Assembly: GCA_963556195.1 (NCBI GenBank)
Contig: OY744529.1
Location: forward strand, 63,598,580-63,662,579
From: Sepiola atlantica
Lineage: Eukaryota; Mollusca; Cephalopoda; Sepiida; Sepiolidae
Length of the DNA stretch: 64,000 bases
Direction: 5' to 3'
A program made the translations under genes and the position numbers. A model generated the notes under the pieces. It worked only from the letters and a program-made list of their open reading frames with translations, was not told the origin of the DNA and did no database searches. Shown here piece by piece: positions 23,455 to 35,463 of this stretch. Each line of letters opens with the position of its first letter. Positions within the stretch are counted from its first letter, which is position 1.

Positions 23455-24060
23455 TATTTGTATGTACAGAGTTCACTCCTAAACTAATTAACCGATCATT
23501 ATGAATTTTGGAACATAGCTGCTAGGTGTAAAGGGTCGGAATGTGGGCTATATTTAGTTTAATTTAGTTTTAAGCAAAGGGGATGAAAAGGGAGTGGAAG
23601 CCCTTTGTGAAAATTCAGATACCTTCGATTTTTGTGAAATTTTAACAATAGATATTAGACATCAACTAATAAATATTCTTCAAATTTTAGTTTCTTTGGC
23701 GTATTTATAGAGTTTTTAGGGGCATAATATGGGCACAACCTTGCATTTAAAATTTCAAATATATCAGATTTGAATTTAATTAGAATCATAGTCATTAGAC
23801 ATCAATTAAGCAAGATTATCTGAATTTCAATTTCTTTTAAAGATCTCTTAAGCTTAAGCCTTGAATTTTAGACATTTTCTAGAATCAAAATCATGTAATG
23901 GATTTTGATCAAAATTCGAATAAGGATACTAGATATAAGGTCATTTATGTTGATTTTAATCCTTGTAAGGGGACATAAAAGTGGTGCAAAACTGTTCTGT
24001 TCTTGGGATATGTATTCTTCTAGTGTTGTATATTTATAACTCTTCATTTTTCAAGGGACA
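23455..24060. repeat. Dispersed repeat, inverted partner near 26.0 kb
   Basis: GAGTTCACTCCTAAACTAAT and TTTTGGAACATAGCTGCTAG, then GGGTCGGAATGTGGGCTATA, reappear as diverged complements at 25976-26070 (ATATAGTCCACATTACGACC and TTCTAACAGCTATGTTCTGA). The internal phrase ATTAGACATCAA recurs at 23648 and 23793. Helitron-like relics can look like this, but no diagnostic end was found. Confidence 0.5.
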
Positions 24061-24448
24061 GCAGTCGGTCACTGACCATATTAGGGTCAGAACCATGTGA
24101 GTTTGAGTTCGGGAGGAAGAGGGGCCAGAAATGGACCATGATAAGATGTCTACTTATACCTCTTCATCCAAGGATTGAGAATTTACCTTAAAATAGATTA
24201 AATTCTGTATTTATACAATCGAATGCAATTTTTCTCCTAACTTCATGTTCATGTAAGCCCATGTTTTCATTTTTATTGAATGTCCTCATCCGTTCTCTGG
24301 TGCTTTCAAAAACTGATCTTAAAGACGCTGCATGGAGGGGGTGAGGGGTGATCAGTGTTGATTGGTTGAAAGTGACCAGACAACAGTTTGGGGTCTTACT
24401 TACCACACTGTGATCCTAAATTAAATTCTATTTGTTTCTTGTTGTGAG

Positions 24449-24549
24449 GTTGTGCCACAAGACGAGAAAAGAAAGAAAGCCAGAGAAAAACTGGAGAAAC
24501 AAATCCAGGAATTATATGAAAAAGAAAAAGCATTTGAGGAGAAAAACAG
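24449..24549 (+). CDS. Exon G, charged helical segment
   Basis: The acceptor is ttgtttcttgttgtgag and the donor AACAG|gtaaaa. It reads VVPQDEKRKKAREKLEKQ and continues with a Lys/Glu-rich heptad-like stretch to EEKN, for 33 codons plus two bases. The composition predicts a single alpha helix or short coiled coil. Phase 0 at the start matches exon F. Confidence 0.78.
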
Positions 24550-25775
24550 GTAAAAATTGAAATTAAAAAAAATTAAAACTAATTTTTTTTTTTAAATTAA
24601 AAGATGTTTTTAAATTAAAAACTGATTTTTTTCAAATTAAAAAATGATTTTTTTTTAATTCAAAAATGATTTTTTTTTTATTCAAAAATGATTTTTTTTA
24701 ATTCAAAGGAAATTTTTTAAATTCAAAGATGATTTTTTTTTAATTAAAGACTAATGAGGTAATAAATTCCGAGTTTTATGTTTAAAATAATTTTTTTTAT
24801 TTACTAAATTCTTTCTCCATACGATCGTTAAATCATACATTTTTCTTGTTTACGATAAAGTCAAGATATGTTTTAACAGATTTCTTCAGTGATTCTAATG
24901 AAAACAAAAACCATCATAATGATAAAAAAAACAATGAATATTTCTAAAATAATATTTCCAAAACAACATTTTTCTTTTATTAAAAAACATTTTTTCTTTA
25001 TCCACAAACATAACAAACGTTTTTCTTTCACAAACTACTGAAACGGTCAAACATTTATCCCCAAATTTAGATATTATATCATCATACTCCTTCATCTAGG
25101 CATTTATAATTCATTTACTTTGTCAACAAGAAAAAAATATATAAACAACCAGGTTGACCTACGTTTTTTTCATATTTATTCCTTCTATCTTTTATTCTAC
25201 CAATAGCAACATATATTAGCCACGTTGCCATTTTACTGGAAGGAAGCAGGAAATTATTGCTCTATTTTTGGTTTCCCTTCTTTGTATTACCTTTTTTTTT
25301 TCCTTAAATTAATATTTATATGACTCAAATTTTTTCTCACTAAACTGACTTAATTCTTCTAAGATTATCTAAGAGAAACACCTCTTGAGTTTAACCTAAC
25401 AGATTCATTTCCTTTGTTAAGATCTTCTATTAAAATTTTTCATTCCCCTAAGGTGTCAACTTTAAAATGTATTCGTTTTCTATAATTCATGTTTTTTTTT
25501 AAACTTACTATCGTATTTTTCCTGATTTTGATATATTTAAATATATATAATTTTATTTTCACTTTAGTTTCCATTGTATTATTTAGAAAACCCAATAGGA
25601 AATCTTATGTGTATATTAACTGACAGAAATAGGTAATTATCCACTGAAGAGTGAACTTACGAAATATCAAAAAACGTCTGACCCTGGACAAGGAAAAAGT
25701 GGCGTTAAATGAATAGCGAGAGAGAAACGATTTTACATACACAATTTTAAGTCAGTAACGACTGAGTTCTGATTT
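24550..25775. other. Intron G-H, poly-T/A tracts
   Basis: A local tandem series of T-rich units (ATGATTTTTTTTTAATTCAAA-like, 24600-24745) is followed by AT-rich DNA without a gene. The units run about 30 bases and are irregular. Confidence 0.5.
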
Positions 25776-25785
25776 GGAGTGAGAA

Positions 25786-25788
25786 TTG

Positions 25789-25885
<97 letters not shown>

Positions 25886-25912
25886 CTGTGTATATAAAGA
25901 GAGAGAGAGAAT
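25786..25912. repeat. Compound (AT)n(GT)n(GA)n microsatellite
   Basis: AT repeats to 25852, GT repeats 25857-25886, then a short GA run. The adjacent motifs grade into each other, as usual for slippage-born tracts. Confidence 0.95.
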
Positions 25913-26779
25913 ATCTTCATTTTCACAAAGGGTTCCACCCCCTTTTAAATTGCTTTGCATAAAATCAAATTAAACTAAATATAGTCCACATTACGACCCC
26001 TCTCTTCTAACAGCTATGTTCTGAAATTCACAATAATCGATTAATTAGTTTAGTACTGAATCTTGTACATGCGAATATATAAACATATTCACATACATAA
26101 CTTTATATAAATAGAGATATAAGTGTGTGCGTGTGTGTGTGCAATTATTCTATTTTTAACATATTATAATTTGACATTATATACGTAGACATTGAATTAG
26201 ATATAAATATGTAATTGAAATAGGGCAGTAATTGATTTACCGTTAATGTTTACTTTTCTATATACTTTCTGTGGTTTGATACATTAATGCATAGTTAGAA
26301 TTTTCGCAGAAGGGCTAGTTGAAACATTTCAACTAAACACTTACATCAGTGACTAAATTCCACTTTAAGTTGTTTTTTTTTGTCTGAGAATACTGCGTTT
26401 TATAAATAACAAGTAATTAAAAAAAATAATATTTCTTTGTAAACATATATAATTGTTTATCTGAAAGCTAAAATAGATAGGGAAATGTAAGAATTTGTTT
26501 TATTAATGTTGTAAGAAGATGCTGTTGTTTTGGTCATTATTGAAAAATGTCTCCATTTTAACAATCTTCCTAATCAGATAAAGTAGTTTCCGAAAGGAAT
26601 TAAATCAAATTACATTTTATTGTTCTGAAGAACATGGTAGCGCAATTCACAAGAAGAACTGGCTATTTAGAATGAAATATTGTTTTTGTAGGACGGAAGC
26701 TATCGATGATAAGTTTTATTTGTTCGGAGTTGGTAAACATAAAATGTTTTTTAGTAATGTGTCTGTTATAATTTGAGAT

Positions 26780-27310
26780 ACTATACAGAACACTCTTTCC
26801 TGCCTTGACAGAGTACAAAATCAACTTTGAAATCTAGTGGGGGGGGATCTCTTCTCTTCCCAACAACCCCTTTCTTGCAGAATAAACGTCTCTAGTATCT
26901 CTCTACTCTATTGCTATTTCTATGGAAGGTGTTTCTCCTTATAAGACATTCACAGCAAGAACTGGTCTTTCTACCTAAACAAAAAAAGACTTTTCTTTCT
27001 TTCTCCATGTGCCTAGCGTCAAGTGGAATTTCCATGAACAGAACTTCTTTGCAAGGACTTTCTACCTATGGAACACATTACCGTAGGACCGCTTCCCTGC
27101 TGATTACAACTTGGTTGCCTTCAAATCCAATGTCAACAAATTCTTATAGACCGCCCACAAAGTAATCAAATGCAGTTCATATCATTGATCAATGTTAGTA
27201 CTCCTATAGTGTTCCTCATCTTTCAGCTGACAATCATTTCCGTCTCATTAATGCTTATCCTTGAGTGACTCTTGACCTTGATAAGTGGTGATCCAATAGT
27301 AAGAAAGAAA
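26780..27310 (+). pseudogene. CR1/Jockey-like LINE 3' end with AAGA tail
   Basis: Reads SCLDRVQNQL, then KDFSFFLHVPSVKWNFHEQ, FARTFYLWNTLP and FPADYNLVAFKSNVNKFL, matching the 5.24-5.99 kb copy along its length. It ends in an AAGAAAGAAAGAAA tract at 27300, a plausible retroposition tail. Frameshifts and stops break the frame. Confidence 0.65.
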
Positions 27311-27500
27311 GAAAACATTTGTCTTATCAAATTTGATTTTGATTTTAGTTTTTTTTAGTGATGTACACATAATGAGCCTATGCGAATAAAGTTATTTGAT
27401 TCTAATCACGGATATTCCCATCTATTATGATAAATAAAAAAAATTGTCTCAAATGTCCAAATCATCTTTCAGTTTCTTTTGTTCCATATTTATGTTTTAG

Positions 27501-27561
27501 CTATGAGATTCCAGAACCTCTTTATGACCAACCAACAACTTTGAAAACTGAAATTAATGAG
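27501..27561 (+). CDS. Exon H of the unknown split gene
   Basis: The acceptor is tatgttttag and the donor is AATGAG|gtttgt. One base completes the Ser codon opened by exon G, and the 20 codons after it (YEIPEPLYDQPTTLKTEINE) end in phase 0. It is short, but both junction phases fit. Confidence 0.72.
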
Positions 27562-27699
27562 GTTTGTTAAATCTTTTTACTTAATTTTCTCTTTAAATAT
27601 TTTTCCATTTATAATTTATAAACTGTCTCTAGACAGTGGAAGTCACTTATTATAAGATTTAAAACAATTCTTTTTCTATTTTTCTTAATTATTATTATC

Positions 27700-28034
27700 A
27701 GATGGATATGCAATGTCGGCTCGGATCAGACTTGGCATATCAGCTCTGATACCCTGTTGGTAAGGCTGAATATACTAAAACTTCATAAACTCCTGACAAT
27801 CAGTCGGCTACGTTGGTTTGTCCACGTTGAGAGGAGATACTCTTGGATATGAAAATACAGAGATTTTGAGGTGGAGGGCTGACGGAAAGTTTGATGACTC
27901 ACAAAAATTTGGATGCAAAGCATCCACAAAGATATCTTAGACAGTGGAATTTGAACGGAATCAATCCTCAAGACTACAAGCTTGAAGATTGAGATTGCAA
28001 ACTATCAGAAAAAGTCAAACTTCTGACCAAGGGA

Positions 28035-28097
<63 letters not shown>

Positions 28098-28102
28098 AAG
28101 AA
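27700..28102 (+). pseudogene. LINE 3' end with (AAT)n(AAG)n tail
   Basis: The frame RLRWFVHVERR is followed by matches of the type (KCRDFEVEG)-(THKNLDA)-(HPQRYLRQW), broken by stops. The tail is (AAT)n from 28038 then (GAA)n to 28102. This belongs to the general class of RT C-terminal tails already described, and I cannot place it in a clade. Confidence 0.55.
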
Positions 28103-28499
28103 GATAATTGGTTACTCACTAAGTATTTTCACACGATTTATTATCAGTGATTGTTCACTGGTAATAACAAGTAGTGTTCCCTGGTGTCTGAGTGATAGCG
28201 AGTCTCCCCAGATTTTCAGCACTCTCAGCCTCTTTCAATAACCGTTGAAAATCATTTTGTGGTATCGCAATAGCCGTTTACCATTGATTTCTTGCTAGCA
28301 ACGACCATTGGTCTGCTCAGAATTCCACTGTTACTTTTTATTAATAACTACCATGGATACTAGCGTCGCCCGGGATTATACTTTCCGTAAATTACATACA
28401 TCACAGAGAAAAATAAATGAAAAACTAACCAATCTGCTTAATATTATAATTTAAAATGTCAAAGTTCATTTTGGGGCAAAATCAAGTAAAAATAAAATA

Positions 28500-30421
28500 A
28501 TGAAACAGACCACTGGAAATGCAAATTCTTTATCTGAATTTGTATACGAACCTGATTCAGGCGTTACATTTCCAGCATATTTCAGACGATTTGAAACAAT
28601 ATTTACTAAAAGGTGTTTAGATTCGTCGGATGAAGAACGAGTAACCCTGTTATTACAGAAACTGGGAATGAGGAGAATACTAAATATACAAACTTGATAT
28701 TGCCCAGAAAACATGAGGAAGTTTTATTACAAAAACTGGGAATAGAGGAGAATACTAAATATACGAACTTGATATTGCCCAGAAAACATGAGGAAGTTTT
28801 ATTACAAAAACTGGGAATAGAGGAGAATACTAAATATACAAACTTGATATTGCCCAGAAAACATGAGGAAGTTTTATTACAAAAACTGGGAATAGAGGAG
28901 AATACTAAATATACGAACTTGATATTGCCCAGAAAACATGAGGAAGTTTTATTACAAAAACTGGGAATAGAGGAGAATACTAAATATACAAACTTGATAT
29001 TGCCCAGAAAACATGAGGAAGTTTTATTACAAAAACTGGGAATAGAGGAGAATACTAAATATACGAACTTGATATTGCCCAGAAAACATGAGGAAGTTTT
29101 ATTACAAAAACTGGGAATAGAGGAGAATACTAAATATACAAACTTGATATTGCCCAGAAAACATGAGGAAGTTTTATTACAAAAACTGGGAATAGAGGAG
29201 AATACTAAATATACGAACTTGATATTGCCCAGAAAACATGAGGAAGTTTTATTACAAAAACTGGGAATAGAGGAGAATACTAAATATACAAACTTGATAT
29301 TGCCCAGAAAACATGAGGAAGTTTTATTACAAAAACTGGGAATAGAGGAGAATACTAAATATACAAACTTGATATTGCCCAGAAAACATGAGGAAGTTTT
29401 ATTACAAAAACTGGGAATAGAGGAGAATACTAAATATACAAACTTGATATTGCCCAGAAAACATGAGGAAGTTTTATTACAAAAACTGGGAATAGAGGAG
29501 AATACTAAATATACGAACTTGATATTGCCCAGAAAACATGAGGAAGTTTTATTACAAAAACTGGGAATAGAGGAGAATACTAAATATACAAACTTGATAT
29601 TGCCCAGAAAACATGAGGAAGTTTTATTACAAAAACTGGGAATAGAGGAGAATACTAAATATACGAACTTGATATTGCCCAGAAAACATGAGGAAGTTTT
29701 ATTACAAAAACTGGGAATAGAGGAGAATACTAAATATACAAACTTGATATTGCCCAGAAAACATGAGGAAGTTTTATTACAAAAACTGGGAATAGAGGAG
29801 AATACTAAATATACGAACTTGATATTGCCCAGAAAACATGAGGAAGTTTTATTACAAAAACTGGGAATAGAGGAGAATACTAAATATACGAACTTGATAT
29901 TGCCCAGAAAACATGAGGAAGTTTTATTACAAAAACTGGGAATAGAGGAGAATACTAAATATACAAACTTGATATTGCCCAGAAAACATGAGGAAGTTTT
30001 ATTACAAAAACTGGGAATAGAGGAGAATACTAAATATATAAACTTGATATTGCCCAGAAAACTTGAGGAAGTTTTATTCGATGGAACTATAAATATACTG
30101 TCAAAGATATACAACGAAAGAAATAGTCTATTCCACATGCGATACAAATATCTAAACATCATGAAAACAGACAACGAGGATTTTTTGGCATACGCAGGAA
30201 CAGTGAACTCTTTGGTTGAGCAATTCAAGATAGATGAAATTCCCAAAGATTTATTCAAATGCCTAATCTTTGTTCAAGGACTAACAGCCCCTAAATACAA
30301 AGAAATAAGGTCTAGAATCTTAACAATGGTGAAGCAAGACACGAAAATCACGTTACAAAGAGTGACAAAGAGGTATTCAAGTGCAAGCATCCTACATCTA
30401 GGAACACCATCAGTGCATTAG
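28500..30421 (+). pseudogene. Gag-like polyprotein with 25-residue repeats (broken)
   Basis: The N-terminal part, SLSEFVYEPDSGVTFPAYFR and FETIFTKRCLDSSDEERVTL, resembles the N-terminal domain of Ty3/gypsy Gag proteins of the K02A2.6-like group. The next motif, LLQKLG-(x)-EENTKYTNLILPRKH, which normally occurs once, is reiterated 18 times. After the array come YNERNSLFHMRYKYLNIM, DFLAYAGTVNSLVEQFKI and KCLIFVQGLTAPKYKEIRSR, again typical of the family's second Gag domain. A 1-bp deletion in the first divergent unit (near 28670) separates the N-terminal frame from the array, so the intact 575-codon frame starts inside the repeat. It is not expected to work. Confidence 0.82.
28648..30073 (+). 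repeat. 75-bp coding minisatellite, 19 partial-to-full units
   Basis: TTGATATTGCCCAGAAAAC recurs every 75 bases from 28694 to 30044 (1350 bases, 18 periods). Unit copies differ almost only at one A/G position (tatacA/Gaac), which mostly alternates, suggesting a 150-bp higher-order unit. Because 75 is divisible by three, both strands show a long open frame; the minus-strand one (28606-30258) is an artefact. Confidence 0.97.
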
Positions 30422-31206
30422 ATGAAATTTTCAGTCGTTTCGGGGTCCCCCTGACACTGGTCAGCGACAATGGTAAAGCGGTCACAGGAAAGGAATTTAA
30501 GGATTTTTGGACTTCCTTGGACATTGGACACATTACTACACCAGTATATCATCCTAGATTGAACGGTCAAGCCAAAAAATTTGTTGACACGTTTAAGCAT
30601 GCCTTACAAAAAAATAAATATATGGACACGGAAAAAAAACTATCCAGAAATTTTTAGCAATTTATAGGGTGACTCCTAATGGAAACAACAACACAAAGTT
30701 GTCTCATGCGGAACTTATGTTCGCAAGAAAAATATGATCGATTTTCGATAGATTGATATCCTATCCAAAGAAAAAAGTTGCTAAAAAGGAAGGTGTAAAC
30801 ATAATAAGATATTCCCTAGGAGATAAAGTATATTTTTAAAATTTCCAAGATGGAAAAAGTTATTGGATGGATGGTATAATTCAGAAAATGATTGACAAAG
30901 TGGTCTACACCATAAAAAGTTAAAAAATTGTGTGTAAAAGACACATTAACCAAATGATATGCTGAAAATAATGAAAAAACCGAGGAAGTAGTCCCAATGG
31001 AGATTCTATGTGATATTTTGACATGCCACTACCCAATATTGTACATGAACCTATGTATACATCTACTGAACCAGCTTTATTAGCTGAACAAAATTTGTCT
31101 TTACCCCAAACTGGAAAGGATCCAATTCCATTAGTTCAGAATAAAAGAAAGAGCACACGTGAAAGAAAACCAGTGAAGTGCTTCAGCCCGGATCCTAAAA
31201 GGTAAA
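30395..31206 (+). pseudogene. Integrase C-terminal half and Pol tail, decayed
   Basis: Reads EIFSRFGVPLTLVSDNG, then FKDFWTSLDIGHITTPVYHP and NGQAKKFVDTFKHALQKNK. The second catalytic Asp (SDNG) is present. The catalytic Glu expected 36 positions further on is Lys (NGQAKK), so the active site is lost. The frame breaks near 30655 and again later; a tail with NKRKSTRERKPVKCFSPDP (31141-31200) matches the basic C-terminus of such Pol proteins. It lies one base out of frame with Gag. Confidence 0.8.
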
Positions 31207-31317
31207 AATATTGGAAACAGAAATTTCAAGGGAGATTTTCAACTTGGGTGGGGGGGGGGGGGGGGGGATGGGAAACCGGACTCCCCCTCAGTCACTAAAT
31301 AAGTGAACTAGTCTGGA

Positions 31318-31319
<2 letters not shown>

Positions 31320-31351
<32 letters not shown>
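31320..31351. repeat. (AT)n microsatellite
   Basis: AT dinucleotide run 3' of the gypsy relic. Confidence 0.95.
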
Positions 31352-31748
31352 CTACGAACAGTAGTATGTGTATTCGAGTGTGTTATGTTAATCCTATTGG
31401 ATTACTGGTAGTGCTATTGTTTTGTACAAGATATATACATTGTAATAAACCATCCTCTTTTAAGGACCTTACACAAGTTATATCAATATCTAAATGAATA
31501 AATGCGAAAGTTTTTTTTATTTATCACTCCTATATTACCATCAAAACGGGTTACTGTCATTTAATCAATAATACAACATATTTTGAAATACAGTATATAT
31601 AGTACAGATGAACGCTTCAAAAACAGTTATTTGAAGTTCCAGTTTGCAAAATTATTTTTAAACCGTTCATGATAAATTAATGTTTTTCGATATTAACAGT
31701 AATTAATTAAAGTCGTTAATTATCCAGGCCGTGTGTACAGAAAAGTCA

Positions 31749-32338
31749 TGTTGACAATAGGAAGATACACCTGAGATAAGATAATCATCGGATGACCAAA
31801 AGGTTATTTAAATAAAAAAGCACCAGGACGACTTGATCTGAAGAACAACATAAACGAAGTCAATTGTCAAAAGAAAAATAATGTTAAAAAACAAAATTTA
31901 TTTGAATAAAAATAATCTTAACACCAGAAAACACCTGCACGGGAAGAGACAACATGTGATCGATTGTCAAAAGATAAGAGACACTGGATGTACGAAAGGT
32001 CATTAGCTAGAAAACGCAGGTGCAACCGAGTCACGGATAGAAGAAAAACAAAGAGGTTGAATTGTCAAATCATTAAACAACTGCCGAAGAATAAAATGTT
32101 TTGGTACGTGGGACGTGGCCACAGTGAAAATGTCGTCCGAAGGGGGCGTTCGAGGTGGTTACATCTTGTTATATAAAAGTAACTCGAGATTGATATCGAT
32201 GGTTAGTTGACAATCGAGCCTTGGAGAAGAATCAACCATCAGATTCCTGTGTGTGCATCACCAACAATAAAGATACATCGTTATATTTTCATACGATCCA
32301 TGTGTTGTCATTCTTTTTAAGTCAGCCGTAATACAACA
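31749..32338 (+). mobile_element. Candidate solo LTR, about 590 bp
   Basis: It starts TGTTGACAATAGG and ends ATACAACA, so TGTTG/CAACA are inverted at the tips. A TATA-like tatataaaag (32170) and an AATAAA (32268) lie in the order expected of an LTR promoter and poly(A) site. No exact 4-6 bp target duplication was found: AGTCA precedes it and AAGTG follows. A related end with the same CAATAAAGAT phrase occurs on the minus strand near 47.0 kb. Confidence 0.5.
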
Positions 32339-32463
32339 AAGTGATTTAATAAAAAAAAATGGATCAATTACAAAAATCTTTCTTAAAATATTTTCTGATT
32401 AATTTTCAAGGGAGGCAATTTAAATTGAAATACCTATAAAGAAAGAAGAGAGGATGACTGACA

Positions 32464-32518
32464 GCTCTCTCTCTCTCTCTCTCTCTCTCTTTCGCTCTCT
32501 CTCTCTCGCTCTCTCTCG

Positions 32519-32552
<34 letters not shown>
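32464..32552. repeat. (CT)n microsatellite
   Basis: CT-rich tract interrupted by single G bases. The minus strand gives a shadow Arg/Glu frame. Confidence 0.95.
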
Positions 32553-32553
<1 letters not shown>

Positions 32554-32717
32554 CCCTACTGTGAGCGATGCCACATAGAGAAAGCGAGAAGGTGACTAAC
32601 TGCTTGCTCTCTCTCTCTCCCACCCCTCTTCCTTTTCATTTCATTACAGTATTGTTTAAACGATAAATTTAGTAAAGTAGCAAACACTGTGAAGCAATAG
32701 CGAGCTGGCAAAATCAG

Positions 32718-32719
<2 letters not shown>

Positions 32720-32788
<69 letters not shown>

Positions 32789-32790
32789 TG
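32720..32790. repeat. (AT)n microsatellite
   Basis: AT dinucleotide tract with a short interruption (taaatata) near 32750. Confidence 0.93.
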
Positions 32791-32799
32791 CTAGATTAG

Positions 32800-34500
32800 A
32801 AATTATCAATAATCATCAGTTAGCACGTTTCAGTAATGGGTTCTGTGTATCTGAAATATATTTTTAAATGATGTTGTTTATGATATTTCATTGACATTCT
32901 TAAAGTTGCTTGAATCCATATTGAATAGCATTTTCTATATTTTCCCGTTATTCATATTAAACGCCAATGCATTCTTGTTCTTGTTGAACCAGCAAAATTC
33001 CTTGCTTCTTACTGTTGTTTATCACTGCGATTAGTCTAGTAGGCGTGTTACATTTTCGATCGTCCAATGTTCGATTGTCTTTATCGGAGATGTTGCATTT
33101 CTGCTTAACTTCGAGTATCAGCCCTCTGCTTGTCCCGGCTGGCTGGTGTCCATCATTTACTAACACAAGCCACTCGTCGTCGTCATCATCGTAGTGGGTC
33201 ACACTTCATAGTCATCATCATCATGAATAGATCAAACCGAAGGTTGTATCTGGGTTTCAAATATTTATTAAACAAACAGACAGACAGACAGACAGACAGA
33301 CGGGTGGTTTCTTTGCTTACATGGGAGAGAGAGAAAAAGAGAATTACTGGAGAAATATACTCATACTATCTTCACTACTGATGTTCATGTCTCCCCCCCC
33401 CCCCTCATCCCTTGGGGTTAGCGGGAGGATAGTTGTCACAAACAGAGAGGCCGAATTCAGCTTAACCAGAAGTGACATCACTTCCCTTCCTTTGCTACTG
33501 CCACTCTCTTTAAGGGCATCATCTATATCTGCAACCACCACCACCATCATTATCTAACAGGTGTGGCGTAACGCTGTGGGTTAAAAAGTCTTGAAACTGA
33601 ACTCTGAAGAAATGACGAAGGCTCTATCTCCTTGACTTGTTGGTGTTAAAAGGAAACTTCTCCAGTGGCTGTTAATTTTAATAAACCAACACCAACAAAT
33701 AATTATTATAACTGGTTCTTTTATTTCATCTCAGTAGTTATTGTGATGTGATGGTGGAGGAAAGAGGGAGGCAGCCTCTGTTTGCTTTAACTACTCATTT
33801 TTAAGACATCATTTCTGTGGCATAATCATTTTGTCCTCAGTATTTTATATTAATTGCATTGGCGACTCTGAAACATTTAATTGATTTAAAACCATGCCTT
33901 GACTAAGGCCACCAACACTGTGTGTACATCTATCCATTTGTCATTCTCCTGCCTGACTGAGGTCTTTTCAATATGTGAATTTGATGCCAAGATGCAGAGC
34001 TGAAACAAAAGTGAAACTCATCCTAGAATTCTGTTGCCTTTGAATATATTACAACATGTCACCCAATGTATTATCGACTTCGTTTTTCATGAATCGATGT
34101 ATCATAATCCTACTAACCCTTTTTTGTAACCCTTGTGTGAAATGCTTCCTGTCTTTTAACTGCAAATATACACATCAGCCAATATATCTACTAGTTAACT
34201 TACCCACTCTTATATCCAAAAATGTTATATGTTTGCTTGACCCATTTCCAACTTTTTTTCTCTTGCTTACTAAATCTTTTTCTAATTTCAACAATGACGT
34301 CATATGACTCATATGAGTCCTATTTCCATTTTCATCCATTCACATGGTTTCAAACCTAACCTTCTGACCTCCACAGACAACCTCTTGCTCCGGCTGTTCT
34401 TGGATGCTTCCAAGGACATTCAAAATATTACAAATGGAAAATAACAATTATATTAAACTAGGTGGAATATCCAACGTTCGATATACAACATTACCATCGT
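32800..34500. other. Intron H-I, no recognised gene
   Basis: It holds a (CAGA)n run (33278-33300), a CCACCACCACC-type run near 33535, and a stretch at 33555-33720 with an AATAAA (33680) that may be a retroposon end. No boundary could be fixed. Confidence 0.4.
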
Positions 34501-34541
34501 ATAATGTTTTGAAACAACAAACTTTTTTTTGTTTTTTACAG

Positions 34542-34643
34542 ACTACTTATCGCACAACTGATGTACGACCATCAAAACGAATCAAAGATGTGGGCCCTCA
34601 TTTGGTCAGCAATAGTCCACAGTATAATGAATTTCTGGGAGAG
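34542..34643 (+). CDS. Exon I of the unknown split gene
   Basis: The acceptor tttgttttttacag is strong and the donor GGAGAG|gtaagt is consensus. There are 34 codons, phase 0 at both ends, with TTYRTTDVRPSKRIKDVG and SNSPQYNEFLGE. An RTE-type LINE 3' end begins within 40 bases of the donor. Confidence 0.8.
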
Positions 34644-34659
34644 GTAAGTCAAAATTGTT

Positions 34660-35403
34660 TTTTTTAATCTTTGTAGTACTTGTAAGCATTGGGTACACAA
34701 GAAGTGCAGTGGAAATACAAGTAGGTTGAGAGGTAATAACCAGTTTGTGTGCAAGAAGTGTAAGACTAAGAAGATGGATGAGAACTCAGATGTGGAGAAA
34801 GTATATTTGGATAGTGAGGCTATTGAGGTTGTCGAGATGTTTTGTTACCTTGGTGATACCATTAAAGCACAGAGGGGGCTGGTGCTGGTGTGATTGCAAG
34901 AGTTAAAAATGGATGGAGTTAGTTCAGGGAACTTCTGCCATTACTAACTAGCAGAGCATTACTGCTGTTGACCAAGGGAAGGATCTATCAGGCATGTGTA
35001 CACAATATGATGATGTATGGAAGTAAAACCTGGCCAGTGAGGGTTGAGGATATGCGTTGCATGGAAAGAAATGTTATGAGAATGATACGATGGATGTGTA
35101 GTGTGAGTCTTAAAGACAGGCTCAGTTCCGATGACATGAGAGGAAAATTAAGTCTGGACAGTATAGAGAGATGTGTGCAGAACAGGAGACCTCGTTGGGT
35201 TGATCACATTGAAAGAATGGATGAGAGTTCTTGGGTTGGTAGATGTAGAACAATTGAGGGAGTAGGGTCAGTTGGTAGAGGAAAGCCAAGGAAAACGTGA
35301 GGAAATGATAAAGATGGATTTGAAAGAAAGAGGGATAAATAAAGACCTGAGCAGAGATAGATTAGTTTGAAAGTCAATTTCTTAAAGCCATCCAACACCT
35401 GCC

Positions 35404-35463
<60 letters not shown>
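34660..35463 (+). pseudogene. RTE-like LINE 3' end with (GAT)n tail
   Basis: Frames read NNQFVCKKCKTKKMDENSD, then VEKVYLDSEAIEVVEMFCYL, GDTI, KGRIYQACVHNMMMYGSKTW, NVMRMIRWMCSV, SDDMRGKLSLDSIERCVQ and WVDHIERMDESSWVGRC. These are the consecutive conserved blocks after the RT of an RTE-like element. The 3' end is CCAACACCTGCC followed by (GAT)n at 35404-35462. A frameshift and stops near 34880-34930 break it. Shorter copies are at 12.1 and 48.7 kb. Confidence 0.8.

Larger units (their letters stand above)
28437..31210 (+). mobile_element. Ty3/gypsy retrotransposon relic, internally deleted
   Basis: In order it holds a Gag-like region (28500-30395), the end of an integrase (30395-30790) and a Pol C-terminal tail (to 31206). 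Protease, reverse transcriptase, RNase H and the first half of integrase are absent: the Gag frame passes directly into the integrase through a junction near 30380-30395. A poly-G polypurine-like run follows at 31250-31267. I could not match two LTRs. A polyadenylation-like AATAAA lies at 31443. Confidence 0.8.

Noticed and set aside
28606..30258. A 550-codon minus-strand open frame
   Set aside because: It is the antisense of the 75-bp coding minisatellite. The period is divisible by three, so an open frame appears on both strands. The plus frame continues into real Gag sequence; the minus one does not.
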